Below are positions 38,544 to 47,924 of a stretch of DNA of 64,000 nt, piece after piece (position 1 is the stretch's first letter; each line of letters begins with the position of its first letter). Source of the stretch: Prevotella merdae (GTDB lineage Bacteria; Bacteroidota; Bacteroidia; Bacteroidales; Bacteroidaceae); NCBI RefSeq assembly GCF_900290275.1, contig NZ_LT985324.1:757466-821465 (forward strand), read 5' to 3'. The notes under the pieces were generated by a model. It did no database searches. It was not told the DNA's origin and worked only from the letters and a program-made list of their open reading frames with translations. The translations under genes and the position numbers were made by a program.

Positions 38544-40457
38544 GACACGATAGAATATCCCCTTTAATAACTGCGACTTTCCCGACTCATGGAAGGTGGC
38601 AGTTATTTTTTCGCATATATACCTTTGGCCACGTATGTAGAACAATGCACGAGGATTGGGTATTGTGTCAGAGAGGAAAGAGAAATGGAACTTCTGCTTT
38701 CCGTCAATTTTGTGCATTGACAAGCGCATAGAATTGGCTATTCCGTCTTTCAATCGCAAGGTAAATTGAGTTCTGTTATACCCAAATGAGTCAGTAACCT
38801 CCACCTTATCTATTATAGGATGTGGCTGATTACCGCCGAAAAGATAATGTCCACTCCAAAAGCCGACATATATAACATCAAAGTATGCAGATGACTTCTC
38901 GGTTTCTCCTTTGCCAATCACATAGCTTGCAGTGCCTTGTGCCAAGTCTCCTGCATCATAGTCGACATCATCGTGATAGCGTACCGATGATAATTGGCCT
39001 TCATTGCTCGGTCGCTGTCCAATATATATGCCAGACGATGCAGAGCCAGAAGAGCCCGTACCGTCTTCCGATATAGTCCATGTTTCTCTACTGCCCAACT
39101 CTCCGCAGTCGAGAAACATACAATTGCCATACTTGTCGTCAGTACCCTCTATCCATGCAGGAACGATTTTCAGTTCAATATCGTCTGCATCATTATCAAC
39201 AAAATAATCTCCGAACTGATTTACAGGCATCAGACGGTTATAATATTTGTACCACTTCATATCATTGTTCTTGCTGACAAATTCAGATTTGTAGCAGTAC
39301 ATTATAAAATAGGTATCAATCTCCTTGCAATAAAACAGTCTGTTTCCATCACTTCCTACTGGATAGCCACGGCAGAAAGACTCGCTGTATCCATGTCCGC
39401 TATGCCCCGTGGACTTGTAATAACCGCTTATCTTCAACGTCATAGCCTTGTCTATCAATTCCCGAAATGTATCATAGACCAAAGCCTTTGACTTGTTGGC
39501 TCTTATAAACCAGTCGCACGAGTAATATGACCACAGAAGCGCATCATTGTCAGCGTATTTCAAGTTAGCCGAAGCGATGTACTTGCTTTCATCTTCTTGC
39601 GACACCTCCGTTGTGTAAGCGTCCAGCACCTTATTTAAGATTACCTCTCCTGCCGATTTTGCCAGACTATTAGAGAAATGGAATTCGATGCGCTTAGCCT
39701 TATGGTTTATATCAAAATCTCCGAAAAGGAAGTTTTCAAGATGCTCAAAAAACTCGTTCAATGTCCAATGAGGCAATGCAATGGCAAAGTTCCACGCAGC
39801 CCATGCAGCAGGAAGCGTATTGCAAATCAATAGAAATTTATATTGCGATTGCTCCAGTTCAGCAAAGTTCGCCTCATACCCCAATTGCGAACAGATACGC
39901 TTCAATATATATAATAAGTATGGCTGGAACGAAAGAGTGCTTTTGGCATTCTCGAAACCTGTGATGAAATGGACAGATGTAGTAACAGCATTTTGCAGAT
40001 TGCCGGAATAGTTGTTTACCCACGGCAACGGCACCCAGTTGTTCGTTGGATATGGCTTGAACGCTTCTGCTGCTATAAGATTATCGCGCTTGGTAGGATA
40101 ACCCAAATCCATTTCATTGAGATAGATATCGTCAAACGTCTCATCAAAGTTCTGCTCACTACGTCCCTCCAGAAACTGCGTCTTCACCTCCACGTCAGAA
40201 ATCTCCGTGATAGTTATGGAGCCAGACTTCAGGAAGGCACCGTCACGGATGTCGCAGTCAAATACCACTTTCGCCTTGATAACATCCGCTCTGTGGATGT
40301 GCCCGAAGATTGCAATGTTCCGGGCGCATCCCTTTAGTGGGAACGTAATTGTCAAGGTGTAGCTGTCGCTACCCGTAAATAGACGGTTCTCGAAGATGAA
40401 GTCAAACGAAGTGTTCTTCTTCAGATAGGCTTGTTTGCCATTGATAATAATTTCCAT
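38532..40457 (-). CDS. Putative tail-tip / distal tail protein
   Basis: 641 residues immediately downstream of the tape measure gene, sharing one base (the stop/start junction at 40457). N-terminal MEIIINGKQAYLKKNTSFDF and SGSITITEIS suggest a beta-rich ring domain as in distal tail or baseplate hub proteins; the rest is beta-rich with many aromatic residues and no enzymatic motif. The position after the tape measure is where phages encode distal tail and tail-associated proteins. Name assigned by position. Confidence 0.6.
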   Translation of the reverse strand: MEIIINGKQAYLKKNTSFDFIFENRLFTGSDSYTLTITFPLKGCARNIAIFGHIHRADVIKAKVVFDCDIRDGAFLKSGSITITEISDVEVKTQFLEGRSEQNFDETFDDIYLNEMDLGYPTKRDNLIAAEAFKPYPTNNWVPLPWVNNYSGNLQNAVTTSVHFITGFENAKSTLSFQPYLLYILKRICSQLGYEANFAELEQSQYKFLLICNTLPAAWAAWNFAIALPHWTLNEFFEHLENFLFGDFDINHKAKRIEFHFSNSLAKSAGEVILNKVLDAYTTEVSQEDESKYIASANLKYADNDALLWSYYSCDWFIRANKSKALVYDTFRELIDKAMTLKISGYYKSTGHSGHGYSESFCRGYPVGSDGNRLFYCKEIDTYFIMYCYKSEFVSKNNDMKWYKYYNRLMPVNQFGDYFVDNDADDIELKIVPAWIEGTDDKYGNCMFLDCGELGSRETWTISEDGTGSSGSASSGIYIGQRPSNEGQLSSVRYHDDVDYDAGDLAQGTASYVIGKGETEKSSAYFDVIYVGFWSGHYLFGGNQPHPIIDKVEVTDSFGYNRTQFTLRLKDGIANSMRLSMHKIDGKQKFHFSFLSDTIPNPRALFYIRGQRYICEKITATFHESGKSQLLKGIFYRVLAD

Positions 40458-43400
40458 TACTTACGTCTTGATTTAGGAGTTTTGTTTCTCATTAAAATAC
40501 TATACTCATCCTGCGCTTGCTTGATGCCAGTGTCACCCGTGACCGTGTTCACCGTGACAAACGGCTCACTCAACCGCTTCTCCAACTGCTTCATCGTATC
40601 GGTATAACTCTGCATTGCCTTTGTGTTCTGCACGATTGCAGCTGTTGCCAGTCCGTCCGACTGCTGCTGCACGATGATAGGCTGTTGCTGTTGTGGCGTG
40701 CTATATGCAACAGGCGCAATAGTCCGGCTCACATCGTCGGCTCGTAAGGATCCGATGGTGTTAGTCCGCTGCGCATAGTCCAGGGCGTTGATGATAGGAC
40801 GCGCAACCGGGTTGGCAAGCATCTCCTGCGAAGCCACCCATTCCCCGGCATGAACCACGCCCACCTCCTCATATTTACTGCCATTAGGTGTGAAACCACC
40901 TTTGGCGTAGCCCTGGCTTTCACTCGCTTGCTGTTGCTTTTTGATTGCAGAAATCTGAATTGCTCCTGCTGCCACCGCCATTGCAGCAGCCACTGGTGCC
41001 AGAATATAACCCACAAGAGGGATGGCCGCTGCCGAGCCATACGCTGATATGGCGTTCTGTGCCGTCTGCGCCACCGCTTGTATCACCTGCATGGCAAACA
41101 TCTTTTTGTTCGCCTCGTTCTTTTTCTTTGCCAGCTCCTTCTGCTTCTGTTCTTCGAGCTTCTTCACCTTGTAGTTGTTACCCTCCGCTTGCGATATCTC
41201 CTTGTCATACCGCTTCTCGATGGCAGCAGTCTGTATCTCCAGTTCTGCCTGAATGAGTGAAGTCATGCCCGAAAATATTGAAGACATGCCCGACGTGAGC
41301 GTGTCGAAAGAACCCTGCACCGCCTGTCCGAGGTCCGAGTTCAGCCACTCCGTGATGTCCTCCGTCATGTTTTCGAGGAAGTTCTTGCTCGTGTCGTTGT
41401 ACTCCTGGCCGTACTTCTTCGCCAGTGCTACCTTTGCCTTTTGATACGCTTCCTCGATACGCAACTTCTCTTTGGCATCGTCGCCAGCAGCCTTTATCTC
41501 CTGTTTGAAAACCTCATCGAGGGCAGCACTATCTTTGGTGTATTTCTCTTTCTTCTCCGACTTGTTATCCCCGAAGTAGTCCTCTTTTATTTTGGCAAGC
41601 TCCTTCTGATGCTTCTTCTCGTTGTCCTCGATGGTCTTCTGATTTCGCTTTTGGTTTTCAACGAGCTTATTCTGGTAGTTCTTCTGCGCTTGCAGCTGCT
41701 CCTTTGAGCCGTCCGTGTAGACCTTAGTCAGACGGCGCAGATGCTCCAACTCCATGAGTTCGAGTGCATCATCAAACGTTTTTTGATCCACCTTACCATC
41801 AATGTACCGCTGTTTCTCTGTAGCAACCAGTTCATTATAGTAGTCGTTCTCCTGCTTCGCCGATTGCGTGTTCTTGTCATCAGCGAGTTTCTTCTTTGCC
41901 TCATAGTACGATGCTTCAGCCTCCATCTTCTGCTCCGTTGATGCCTTTTTGTTCGCCATGACCTTCTGATTATACTCGATATCAATTTCCGTCATGCGGT
42001 TCGTGTACTCCTCGAAGTCCTTCTCACCTTTGGCATACGCAATGCGGTTGAGAGCCTGCTCCCTGGTCTTCCAGTCCTTCTGCGGTTTAAGCACATCCTC
42101 TGTCTTCGTCTTCTTGTCCGTCTTAGGAGGCGTATAAGGAGGGTTCTGCGTCTGCTGTTCCTGCTTCTGTTCTTTCTTCGCATCATTGAGAGCATCCTTC
42201 TTGATGTCTTCGCCATATATTCCTAAGATGTTATCCTCACGCTGGTCAAGCTCCGCCAGCTTCTCATTCGTCTTGGCAAGCGCACGTTTGTTCGAGGCAC
42301 GCAACGAGTTGACACCCAACTGCACCACCTTTCCCTCCTGACCAGGCATAACCGTTTCCGTCCTTGCCTCCATCTCATCCATAGCAACGACACGCTCCTG
42401 CCTCTGCTTTTCCAGATTAAGGTCGACACGCTGCTTTCCGATATCACGCAACTTATCCTTAGCACCCTCAATCTCATACTTACGAGTCAACGACTTCAAG
42501 TAATCATCAAGAGCTTTCTTGTTCTCCTTATACTTGCCCGTAGTATCATCCAACTGTCCATTATACTCCGGAATGATACGGTTGAGCGCATCAATCGCCG
42601 TGTGTCTGTCCTTCAGTGACTGCGTTTCATCACGAGCCACCGCAATAAGCGCATCAATCTTGTTCTTCTCGTCGATGATGCCCTCCTGCCCACGCTTGCG
42701 TATCTCCTGCAAGTCCTTCTCTGCTTGCGACACCTCCGTCATCTTCTTGTATAGCTTATACAGAACCGCACCGAGAGCAATGGCTCCGGCTGCTATCGCA
42801 CCATAGCCAGATGCGAGCAGAGCACCCTGCTTTTTGAGGTCCGACATCAGCCACGACTGGCGGACCCAGTTGCCCTGTAATTTGGCAAGTCCCATCTGTA
42901 GAAGCAAGTGCGCAGCATGTAAGGTAGCCACCGTAGTCTTGTACGCAGCCGTTGCCGTCTTGCAGATAACAAGCCACGCATAATGCGCCTTGAAAGCAAT
43001 GTTCGAAGCGTTCACAGCAATCTTATAGGCAATGAAAGCAGCAGTCAGCGAAGCCAAAGTAAAAGCGTTCTCCTTTATGAACGTGATAGAAGTAGACATA
43101 AACTTCAGCAACAATGTTGTGGAAGATATGACATGCTTCATTATCGGCTGCAGCTGCTCACCGAGTGCCACCGCCATCTCCGTCACACCCTTGCGAGCCT
43201 TGTCAAGTCCTGCTTGTACCGTCGTGTTCTGTACATTAAACTCATTCGTGACAGATGTACCCTCCGCAAACGCCTTAGTAGCTTCCTCCTGCTCCCAACG
43301 CACCATATCGAGGTTGCCAGCAAGAGCCGAAATCACCTGCGCAGCACGAGCACCATTCTCGCCCATGTCCTTGAAGACTGGTGCCAGTACGTCGATGTTG

Positions 43401-44554
43401 CCGAGTTCGTGAAGACGATCCAGCAACATGAGAAGTCCCTCGTTGGTGCTCTTCTTCAGCGTTTCGTTGAACTCCTTCGCATTAAGCCCCGTAGCCTTGA
43501 TGATTTTATCGTTCTCCTTGAATATATCCATAATGACTTTGGAAACAGCAGTTGCCGACATCTCCACCGCCTGTCCCTGACTATCGAGAACCGCAGCGAA
43601 CCCCATGATTTCCGGGATAGTCATCTTCGCCTGGGCACCAACGCCAGCCATGCGCTGTGTGAAGTTGGCGAGATAAGGAGCCGAAGCCGTGCAGTTCTGC
43701 GACAACTCATTAATCACAGAACCCACGGCAAGCAGAGCCTTCTCAGTGCCGAGGCGTTCCTCGTCACCGAAGATGTTTGTCAATTTTGAAAGAGTCAGCG
43801 TAGCCCCATCACCGAGGTCGTCCAAAGCCACATTGATTTGGTCGGCAGCTTTCACAAATCCCAAGACATCCTCCTGCGAGGTTTTGCCCAATCGACCCGC
43901 CTCCTGCGCTAACTTATTCAACTCCTCACGCCCCGTTCTGGTGTCAATCTTCTGGAAGTCCTCATTCAGCTGCTCCACCTCCGAAGCGTTCATTCCCGTA
44001 AATTTGCGTACATTCGCCATCTCCTGGTCCATATCCGCAAAAGCGTTCACCGCCGAGCGTCCTGCCATGATGATGCCCGTGATGGCAGCAGCGATGCCGG
44101 CAAGAGCAGTCTGCCAGTCGTTCAACTTTCGGTTCATCCGTTCCCACAGACTCTCATTCTCTCGCAGCTGCGAGTTCACTTTGGCAATCTCCGCCTTTAC
44201 ACGCTTTATCGCCTCACATTGTCGGTTCCACTCGTTGCTTCCACGTTCAAGCCCATTAAGGTTTCGTTTCAGCTGTGCCAACGTGCGGTTCAGTTCCTTT
44301 GGCGAAGTTTCATCGAGGCGTTGCAGAACATGCTCGACCCCTTTTGCAGCATTTTCAATCTGCGAGATTTGGCGATTGGTTTCCTTCAGTTCACGCTTTA
44401 GCTTCGTGAGCTGCTGCTTGTTTCCTGCTGCTGCCGCTTTCTCAATGGCTTTTTCGAGGTTTGCAGCCTGAGATTTCAGTTTCAGGAGCATATCTTCCGC
44501 CTGTTTTCCGTTGACAGTAAGCGTAACGGTCGCATTGGTGTTTATATTCGACAT
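40457..44554 (-). CDS. Phage tail tape measure protein (TP901 core)
   Basis: 1365 residues. The N-terminal coiled coil (to ~140) leads to the TP901 core: ADMDQEMANVRKFTGMN, NKLAQEAGRLGKTSQEDV and GFAAVLDSQGQAVEMSATAVS, around residues 165-340. Hydrophobic segments follow near 480-590 (membrane-active part), then a very long charged coiled coil (about 600-1150, Lys/Glu/Gln-rich) and an Ala-rich hydrophobic region near 1220. It sets tail length and may enter the host membrane. Its size predicts a tail of roughly 200 nm by the usual rule of about 0.15 nm per residue, an inference. High GC relative to the restriction genes downstream. Confidence 0.92.
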   Translation of the reverse strand: MSNINTNATVTLTVNGKQAEDMLLKLKSQAANLEKAIEKAAAAGNKQQLTKLKRELKETNRQISQIENAAKGVEHVLQRLDETSPKELNRTLAQLKRNLNGLERGSNEWNRQCEAIKRVKAEIAKVNSQLRENESLWERMNRKLNDWQTALAGIAAAITGIIMAGRSAVNAFADMDQEMANVRKFTGMNASEVEQLNEDFQKIDTRTGREELNKLAQEAGRLGKTSQEDVLGFVKAADQINVALDDLGDGATLTLSKLTNIFGDEERLGTEKALLAVGSVINELSQNCTASAPYLANFTQRMAGVGAQAKMTIPEIMGFAAVLDSQGQAVEMSATAVSKVIMDIFKENDKIIKATGLNAKEFNETLKKSTNEGLLMLLDRLHELGNIDVLAPVFKDMGENGARAAQVISALAGNLDMVRWEQEEATKAFAEGTSVTNEFNVQNTTVQAGLDKARKGVTEMAVALGEQLQPIMKHVISSTTLLLKFMSTSITFIKENAFTLASLTAAFIAYKIAVNASNIAFKAHYAWLVICKTATAAYKTTVATLHAAHLLLQMGLAKLQGNWVRQSWLMSDLKKQGALLASGYGAIAAGAIALGAVLYKLYKKMTEVSQAEKDLQEIRKRGQEGIIDEKNKIDALIAVARDETQSLKDRHTAIDALNRIIPEYNGQLDDTTGKYKENKKALDDYLKSLTRKYEIEGAKDKLRDIGKQRVDLNLEKQRQERVVAMDEMEARTETVMPGQEGKVVQLGVNSLRASNKRALAKTNEKLAELDQREDNILGIYGEDIKKDALNDAKKEQKQEQQTQNPPYTPPKTDKKTKTEDVLKPQKDWKTREQALNRIAYAKGEKDFEEYTNRMTEIDIEYNQKVMANKKASTEQKMEAEASYYEAKKKLADDKNTQSAKQENDYYNELVATEKQRYIDGKVDQKTFDDALELMELEHLRRLTKVYTDGSKEQLQAQKNYQNKLVENQKRNQKTIEDNEKKHQKELAKIKEDYFGDNKSEKKEKYTKDSAALDEVFKQEIKAAGDDAKEKLRIEEAYQKAKVALAKKYGQEYNDTSKNFLENMTEDITEWLNSDLGQAVQGSFDTLTSGMSSIFSGMTSLIQAELEIQTAAIEKRYDKEISQAEGNNYKVKKLEEQKQKELAKKKNEANKKMFAMQVIQAVAQTAQNAISAYGSAAAIPLVGYILAPVAAAMAVAAGAIQISAIKKQQQASESQGYAKGGFTPNGSKYEEVGVVHAGEWVASQEMLANPVARPIINALDYAQRTNTIGSLRADDVSRTIAPVAYSTPQQQQPIIVQQQSDGLATAAIVQNTKAMQSYTDTMKQLEKRLSEPFVTVNTVTGDTGIKQAQDEYSILMRNKTPKSRRK

Positions 44555-45032
44555 ACGTCTTTCAATTTTTATGGTTTAATGATACGCAAAAATAGCACCG
44601 CCCAAACACCACGCAAAAGACGAGAAATAAGGCAGTTTCGCCCGATTTAGGCACACTGGCGCCGACAAAAACCGACGAAATTTAAGCGATAGAAAAACAA
44701 AAGGCTTGTGTATCAAGCCGTTAAGGGATTGTTAAGGGATTTTCCCTTAACCCGTCTTGATAAAGACCCCCCGACCGCCCTGTCCTTGCTGACGGCTGCG
44801 ACCGCCCGACCTTTGCGGAATATGTAAACGAATGTTAATATTTAGTTTCTCGCACACGCAAAACCGCCTTAGTTGCGCCAAAAAGCGAAAAGGCAGAAAG
44901 TGACGAAAAAGGCTTGCAAGTTTCGCTGATGACAAAAGTGAGCCGAGGTTTCACGCTGATGCACAAACGCTCCGAGTTCCACGAAAAGCGAGGGTTTCGG
45001 ATTGGGGAAATAAGGCTGAAACAAGCAAAAGG

Positions 45033-45122
45033 TTTCGGAAAAGCACCGAGTTTCGGCACGACATAAGGTTTCGGCAAAGTATCGGGTTTTGACACGATAT
45101 TGGGTTTCGGATGCGTCAAATG
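45033..45122. repeat. Five tandem 18-bp repeats
   Basis: Units start at 45033, 45051, 45069, 45087 and 45105, each opening TTTCGG (one TTTTGA) and ending in a purine-rich GAG/AGG/GGG. Only the first six bases and the end are conserved. Confidence 0.8.
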
Positions 45123-45278
45123 CTCTATTTTCGGCACTTTAAGCCTCCAAGCCGAGCAAACCGAGGGTCTTGCCGTACTACGAAAGGCTATTGGGTATCG
45201 GATGGGCATCAATGGCTTGCGGATGTGGCGATATAGGCGAGCGACCACGCCACGCCCGACCCATCGGGCGGTAATGCG

Positions 45279-45362
45279 GCAGTGGTGAGGGATAAAAAGG
45301 TAATGCGCCTGTCGGTCTTGCCCGACATTAGGCGCACTACCTTTTCTATCCCATACCTCTGC
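45279..45362. repeat. Long inverted repeat, arms of about 37-41 bp
   Basis: Left arm GCAGtGGTgaGGGATAaAAAGGTA-aTGCGCCTgTCGG (45279-45315) pairs with 45322-45362 across a short TCTTG-type loop, with few mismatches. Confidence 0.85.
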
Positions 45363-45379
45363 CATACCTATTTGAATAA

Positions 45380-45439
45380 GCGAGAGTGCTGTCAGACTTA
45401 TAGCAATCTTGATTGCCATAAGTCAGACAGCTTTCTCGC
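45380..45439. repeat. Long hairpin, 29-bp arms with a two-base loop
   Basis: Left arm GCGAGAgtGCTGTCaGACTTATaGCAATC (given in parts: GCGAGAGTGCTGTC and AGACTTATAGCAATC) pairs with 45411-45439 at 25 of 29 positions across TT. Confidence 0.85.
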
Positions 45440-45976
45440 ATTGATAGATAATAGAAAGCGCAGCTTTACCAAACCATGAAGGCATCGCCTTATAGGAAAC
45501 AGAAGGCACTGCCTTACCCGAAGCGAATGGATATGAAGTGGAATGAAATGAAGTGGTAATGTAGGACTTCTCCATGGCTCGCAGAGTCATAGAGAAACTC
45601 CGGAATGATAACGTAATGGAATGTAGCGCAATATCCTTTCGCAATAGTGGACGAAAGGATGTGGCACATAACGGACGGATACGGGAGTGGAGAGCCACTG
45701 CCTTTCGGCTGAAGAAGAGAAGATTGAGCGAAGCGAATGAAAGGGATTGAGCATAGCGAGATGATAGACAATAGAGCGCAGCTGCACGGACTTATGCGCA
45801 ATGCAATGGAGCGTGTGTCCGTACCTATTAAGAAAGGTGAAGGGTGTGCAACACTATTCACCTTTGATGATGATAGATAGACATCTTTGATGTGCTAAAA
45901 AACAGAATGACATCGCAGATGTGGAGAAGAATGACGGAATGAAATGACGTGGAAGACGGATGGCGCTTGCGTGTTG

Positions 45977-46042
45977 ATGATTGACGAGGAGGTCAGACAA
46001 ACTCGCTGCAAGCGTTGCTTGTCTGGGTGATGCGTCAATCAT
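45977..46042. repeat. Nested hairpin
   Basis: Outer stem ATGATTGACG (45977-45986) with CGTCAATCAT (46033-46042); middle stem CAGACAA (45994-46000) with TTGTCTG (46019-46025); inner CAAGC/GCTTG near 46009-46021. Confidence 0.8.
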
Positions 46043-46052
46043 GTGCGTAGGT

Positions 46053-46381
46053 GGTGCATTGTTCGGTGGCGAGGACTGGCGTAGCCGTGAAATTGTGGGG
46101 CGTGCAATGAAGTGGAGGGGCTTTGGGCTGCCGTGGAGAAATGTGTATGTTGCTTACCCCGTACTGTGACTCGTGTGCTTGCACTTTTCTCGAATGTATG
46201 GAGGACTATTCGACTTCAGGCGATTTGTCCTCCTCACATCCGAGAAAAAGAGACATGGTGCGGATCAGGGAAGTGGCATACTTATTTTGCAACAGAAGCC
46301 CAAAGCGACGGAACGCAATGGAACACCCCACAATTTCACTTAGCCATGCAATGGCTTGTCCTCGCCACCGAACAATGCACC
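46053..46381. repeat. Long-range imperfect inverted repeat
   Basis: A perfect 24-bp match between 46053-46076 and the complement of 46358-46381 (GGTGCATTGTTC-GGTGGCGAGGAC), an inner perfect 14-bp match GTGAAATTGTGGGG (46087-46100 with 46326-46339) and a third GCTTTGGGCT pair further in. The right outer arm encodes the last residues of the spanin-like gene. Confidence 0.85.
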
Positions 46382-46999
46382 GCCGGAGCTGCCAGGTAAT
46401 GAATTCGGGAGCCTGTGACCGAAGTGTCGTCGTCTGCCGGCGAGATAGCGACGGATAAAGAAGATGACGGCTGCTGCCGTTATCATCATCAGGACGGCAA
46501 TAGCGAGCTTTGCCGTGAAAGGTACTGAAGACCTTGACTTGATGATGTCGTGCGACTTGTCGGATGAAGACTGCTTCGCTATTGCGATGCTGTCTTCCAC
46601 CTGCTGTGCAGCTGCGGACTCCTCCTTTTCCTCTTGGGAAAGGTGAAGTCCGTAGAGCCTGAGAGAGGACGGCTTGCCGTGACTTATTGCAGAAGGCTTG
46701 CCGTGGTAAGATGGAGGCTTTGCCTTGTCATAGGACAGGGGCTTGCCCGATGGATAGCTGAGGTCGGAACATTGAGGGGTTGCCGACGTGTCGACACCCC
46801 CGAATGTGAAGACGCAGCTATCGAATGAAAGGGCGGTAAGCCTCTGTAGAGAACTGAATGAAAGATTCTGAGCGGATCGCCATTGAGCTTGCGAAACGGC
46901 GTTTCGCTCACTTTCATTGGAGGATGATGCTGTCTTTGTGCTCTTGCACGCCAGTACAAATGCACAAAGAATAAGGATTAGGATTAGGATATGTTTCAT
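46340..46999 (-). CDS. Lipoprotein with C-terminal membrane helix, spanin-like
   Basis: 219 residues from the ATG at 46999 (MKHILILILILCAFVLACKS); the lipobox FVLAC gives a lipidated Cys at residue 18. The start further upstream would read through the amidase gene and is rejected. A Ser/Pro/Tyr-rich middle (YPSGKPLSYDKAKPPSYHGKP in parts) leads to a helical segment and a membrane helix (AKLAIAVLMMITAAAVIFFI) with a basic tail. A lipid anchor plus a membrane helix immediately downstream of an amidase and holin is what a unimolecular spanin looks like, linking outer and inner membranes at lysis. The role is inferred from topology and context. Confidence 0.65.
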   Translation of the reverse strand: MKHILILILILCAFVLACKSTKTASSSNESERNAVSQAQWRSAQNLSFSSLQRLTALSFDSCVFTFGGVDTSATPQCSDLSYPSGKPLSYDKAKPPSYHGKPSAISHGKPSSLRLYGLHLSQEEKEESAAAQQVEDSIAIAKQSSSDKSHDIIKSRSSVPFTAKLAIAVLMMITAAAVIFFIRRYLAGRRRHFGHRLPNSLPGSSGGALFGGEDKPLHG

Positions 47000-47009
47000 A
47001 TCGTAGGGT

Positions 47010-47420
47010 TTAGATGTTTGCATACTCTGCCGTGGCATCGAATGATGGGCACGCCTTAGCTGCATAATCTCGATGTCCTCGGATTTTGGCATTGGGGAAC
47101 TGCACTCTTAGTTTACGAAGAAGTGCCACCAGTGCGGATTTCTGCTCTTCCGTGCGAGAGTCCTTAGGGTGTTTGCCGTCGGCGGTCAAACCACCGATAT
47201 AGCAGATTCCTATGGAATGGGCGTTGTGCCCATGGCAGTGCGCTCCCACTTGTGCGAGCGGTCTGCCATGATGCACAGAGCCGTCGCGGTAGATGACGAA
47301 GTGATATCCGATGGAGGCAAAGCCTCGCTGCCGGTGCCAGCGGTCGATGTCTGCCGTGGTGAAGTCCTTGCCTTCAGGCGTGGCAGAGCAATGGACGATT
47401 ATAAAATTTATGCTGCGCAT
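47010..47420 (-). CDS. N-acetylmuramoyl-L-alanine amidase (phage endolysin)
   Basis: 136 residues, compact type-2 amidase/PGRP domain. Zinc ligands are visible: His10 in IVHCSAT, His in GHRDY and Cys in KACPSFD; the conserved GYHFVIYRDGSVHHGRP and GAHCHGHNAHSIGICYIGG, cited by parts, complete the domain. It cleaves the bond between muramic acid and the stem peptide of peptidoglycan. No signal peptide, so export depends on the holin encoded 78 bases upstream on the same transcript. Confidence 0.93.
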   Translation of the reverse strand: MRSINFIIVHCSATPEGKDFTTADIDRWHRQRGFASIGYHFVIYRDGSVHHGRPLAQVGAHCHGHNAHSIGICYIGGLTADGKHPKDSRTEEQKSALVALLRKLRVQFPNAKIRGHRDYAAKACPSFDATAEYANI

Positions 47421-47497
47421 GAATTTTGAGTTTTGAATTTTGAGTTTTGAGTTGTCGGCTACGCCGATTTTGAATTGTTCAATTTTGAGTTAGAATT

Positions 47498-47767
47498 TTA
47501 CTCTTGAGGTTTTGGTTTCTTTCGCTCTTTATCTTTCAGTTTGTCGTCGAGGTACGAGCGTAGTTCTGCATACTTAGTCTGTATGTAGATAGTGACACCG
47601 AAGATGGAGCCAGCGTAGATTAGACACTCAGCGAATACACCCAGAACAGACTCGTGGATTTGTCCGGTGGGCGGTACGATGAATCCTGCGACAGCGAGGA
47701 GGAATCCACCGATGAGCATAGCTATGGCAGAGATAATCTGCACGTTTTCCTTAGTTTCTTTAGTCAT
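47498..47767 (-). CDS. Holin-like two-helix membrane protein
   Basis: 89 residues from the ATG at 47767 (MTKETKENVQIISAIAM); the longer frame upstream of it looks non-coding. Two membrane helices (ISAIAMLIGGFLLAVAGFIV and VFAECLIYAGSIFGVTIYI) with a short loop and a strongly basic C-terminal tail (DDKLKDKERKKPKPQE), as in class II holins. It lies directly upstream of the amidase gene on the same strand. This is a functional inference from topology and neighbours. Confidence 0.7.
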   Translation of the reverse strand: MTKETKENVQIISAIAMLIGGFLLAVAGFIVPPTGQIHESVLGVFAECLIYAGSIFGVTIYIQTKYAELRSYLDDKLKDKERKKPKPQE

Positions 47768-47924
47768 AATGAATTGTCTTTTGAGAGTTAATATAATGTT
47801 GTTATCTTCGCGATTGAGTTGTGGTTCGATTGGACCATTGCTCTTTTGCATTGTGGTGTCTTGAGCACCATTTTTCTTCCGAGCTGTGGTGGACTCCTTG
47901 CGGAGAAACCATGGCTTTTTTCGT

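Larger units (their letters stand above)
44555..46339. other. 1.8-kb ORF-poor, hairpin-dense region; candidate large structured RNA
   Basis: No convincing gene on either strand: frames are short, overlap one another on both strands and have biased, low-complexity translations. Instead there are many inverted repeats: 44702-44718, 44731-44749, 45279-45362, 45380-45439, 45633-45660, 45977-46042 and a long-range pair 46053-46076/46358-46381, plus an 18-bp tandem array at 45033-45122. Compensatory mismatches within the stems (G/A, T/C wobble types) are compatible with RNA folding. Location inside a phage structural operon recalls large phage-borne noncoding RNAs such as GOLLD and ROOL. Coding strand of any RNA is not determined. 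Confidence 0.4.

Noticed and set aside
44835..45419. A 194-residue minus-strand frame with a KPxxxP repeat in the ORF-poor block
   Set aside because: No family resemblance, low-complexity, no promoter or ribosome site, overlapped by equally long frames on the other strand, and crossed by strong hairpins. Kept only as a repeat note.
45423..45861. Two overlapping 91- and 115-residue minus-strand frames
   Set aside because: Serine/phenylalanine-rich translations of the kind read from structured noncoding DNA; they overlap each other in different frames.
46053..46381. Diversity-generating retroelement template/variable repeat pair
   Set aside because: The matching arms are inverted rather than direct, no reverse transcriptase gene is present, and the substitutions are not adenine-specific.
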